Assembly: GCA_051656905.1 (NCBI GenBank)
Contig: JBOFJQ010000032.1
Location: 1-20,892 of the forward strand
Origin: JAGNZR01 sp051656905
Lineage (GTDB): Bacteria > Fusobacteriota > Fusobacteriia > Fusobacteriales > Fusobacteriaceae
Direction: 5' to 3'
Length of the DNA stretch: 20,892 bases
Shown: positions 20,049 through 20,892 of the stretch, one piece after another
How the letters are laid out: every line of letters begins with the position of its first letter
Numbering within the stretch: the stretch's first letter is position 1
Position numbers and translations under genes: made by a program
Notes under the pieces: generated by a model
Databases searched by the model: none
Told to the model about the DNA's origin: nothing
The model's input: only the letters and a program-made list of their open reading frames with translations

Positions 20049-20892
20049 ATGAATAGTTTAAAAACATTTCTATTAATGATAGCTATGATGGTATTGTTTA
20101 TGTTTATAGGAAATGCAGTTGGTGGACCAAATGGAATGAGGATAGCATTGATATTTTCAGTTCTTATGAATGTATTTTCTTATTGGTTTAGTGATAAAAT
20201 TGTATTATCTATGTATAGAGCACAACCTGTTAGTAGTGATACAGATTTATATAAAATTGTTGAAAGACTAGCAAAGAAATCTAATTTACCAATGCCAAAG
20301 GTATATATTATTGAAGAGAGACAAGCTAACGCTTTTGCAACAGGAAGGAATCCTAGTCATGCAGCAGTTGCTGTTACAAGAGGAATTTTAGAGATTTTAG
20401 ATGAAAATGAACTGTCAGGAGTTATTGCTCATGAATTAGGGCATGTTAATAATAGAGACATATTAATTGGGACTATTGCAGCTACTATGGCAGGGGCTAT
20501 AATGATGCTGGCTAATATGGCTAAATGGGCAGCAATTTTTGGTGGTGGAAGAGATGAGGATGGAGAGAGAGGAAATCCTATAGCATTAATAGTTGTTGCG
20601 GTTATATCTCCTTTTGCAGCTATGTTAATTCAATCAGCAATATCAAGATCTAGAGAGTATAAAGCAGATGCTTATGGAGCAAAAATTTCAGGAAATCCAC
20701 TTTATTTAGCGAGAGCTCTAAGAAAATTAGAGTTAACAGCTCAAAATATACCTATGGATGCAAATGTAGCTACAGAAAATATGTTTATAATAAGTCCTTT
20801 TTCAGGGGAAAATGTAAGAAGATTATTTAGTACTCACCCAGCCACAGCTGATAGAATTAAAAAACTAGAAGAGATGAGAGAAAGTGGAGAGT
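20049..20892 (+). CDS. htpX: Zinc metalloprotease HtpX (partial, cut by window end)
   Basis: HtpX is a membrane-bound M48 metalloprotease that degrades damaged membrane proteins under stress. The first 281 codons are present. Two N-terminal membrane segments (about 3-24 and 31-47) precede the zinc site HELGH (H128, H132), two further membrane segments (about 140-165 and 178-198), and the third ligand E203 in SREYKADAYG. The C-terminal part shows FSTHPATADRIKKLEEM, so only a few residues are missing. The ATG at 20049 lies 11 nt after GGAGG (20033-20037), rather far, but no closer start gives a better fit. The bracketed promoter upstream suggests its own regulation. Confidence 0.94.
   Translation, partial: MNSLKTFLLMIAMMVLFMFIGNAVGGPNGMRIALIFSVLMNVFSYWFSDKIVLSMYRAQPVSSDTDLYKIVERLAKKSNLPMPKVYIIEERQANAFATGRNPSHAAVAVTRGILEILDENELSGVIAHELGHVNNRDILIGTIAATMAGAIMMLANMAKWAAIFGGGRDEDGERGNPIALIVVAVISPFAAMLIQSAISRSREYKADAYGAKISGNPLYLARALRKLELTAQNIPMDANVATENMFIISPFSGENVRRLFSTHPATADRIKKLEEMRESGE

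Noticed and set aside
1..20892. CRISPR array, insertion sequence or integrase
   Set aside because: No regularly spaced direct repeats and no transposase or integrase motifs were seen anywhere in the window.

Overview
The window is low-GC DNA with almost exclusive AGA arginine codons and A/T-ending codons. Its gene content (peptide and amino-acid catabolism, type III glutamine synthetase, biotin-type carboxyltransferase, full selenocysteine machinery) fits a fermentative anaerobe of the Fusobacteriota, most likely the Fusobacteriaceae. The genus call is an inference from protein style and composition, not from a search.

Layout. Positions 1-301 hold the end of a ribosomal operon: the 23S 3' end and a 5S gene. 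A gene-free stretch (302-748) follows, with a GC-rich structured palindromic element and two hairpins. At 749-3349 there is a class I aminotransferase and a biotin-free oxaloacetate decarboxylase/pyruvate carboxylase-type carboxyltransferase, a plausible amino acid to oxo-acid route. Next come an RpiR-type regulator (3628-4476), a type III glutamine synthetase (4664-6778) and an orphan oligopeptide-binding lipoprotein (6960-8498). Convergent to the last of these is mnmA on the minus strand (8601-9656). At 9845-11914 one reading frame joins 3-dehydroquinate synthase (AroB) to a Ppx/GppA phosphatase.

The centrepiece is 11983-17449, a compact selenium cassette: selD, selA, selB, yedF, a DUF3343 putative Se/S carrier and tRNA-Sec (selC) with its own promoter. 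SelD is itself a selenoprotein. Its active-site residue is encoded by an in-frame UGA at 12061, followed by a SECIS-like GC-rich stretch, and its best start is a non-canonical AUU codon at 12025. An ordinary ORF caller would truncate the gene to a GTG at 12118. The cassette carries what is needed to make selenophosphate, charge and decode Sec, and perhaps handle selenium delivery.

After it come a small DUF898-like membrane protein, a UPF0178 protein, and a divergent locus. In that locus an XRE-S24 (LexA/CI-like self-cleaving) repressor faces two tandem small genes on the minus strand (39 and 36 aa) that conventional ORF finding misses. Those two genes have a consensus promoter with a palindrome inside its spacer, a good candidate for an autorepressed, damage-inducible mini-operon. 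A small zinc-ribbon membrane protein and the start of htpX, cut by the window edge, finish the window.
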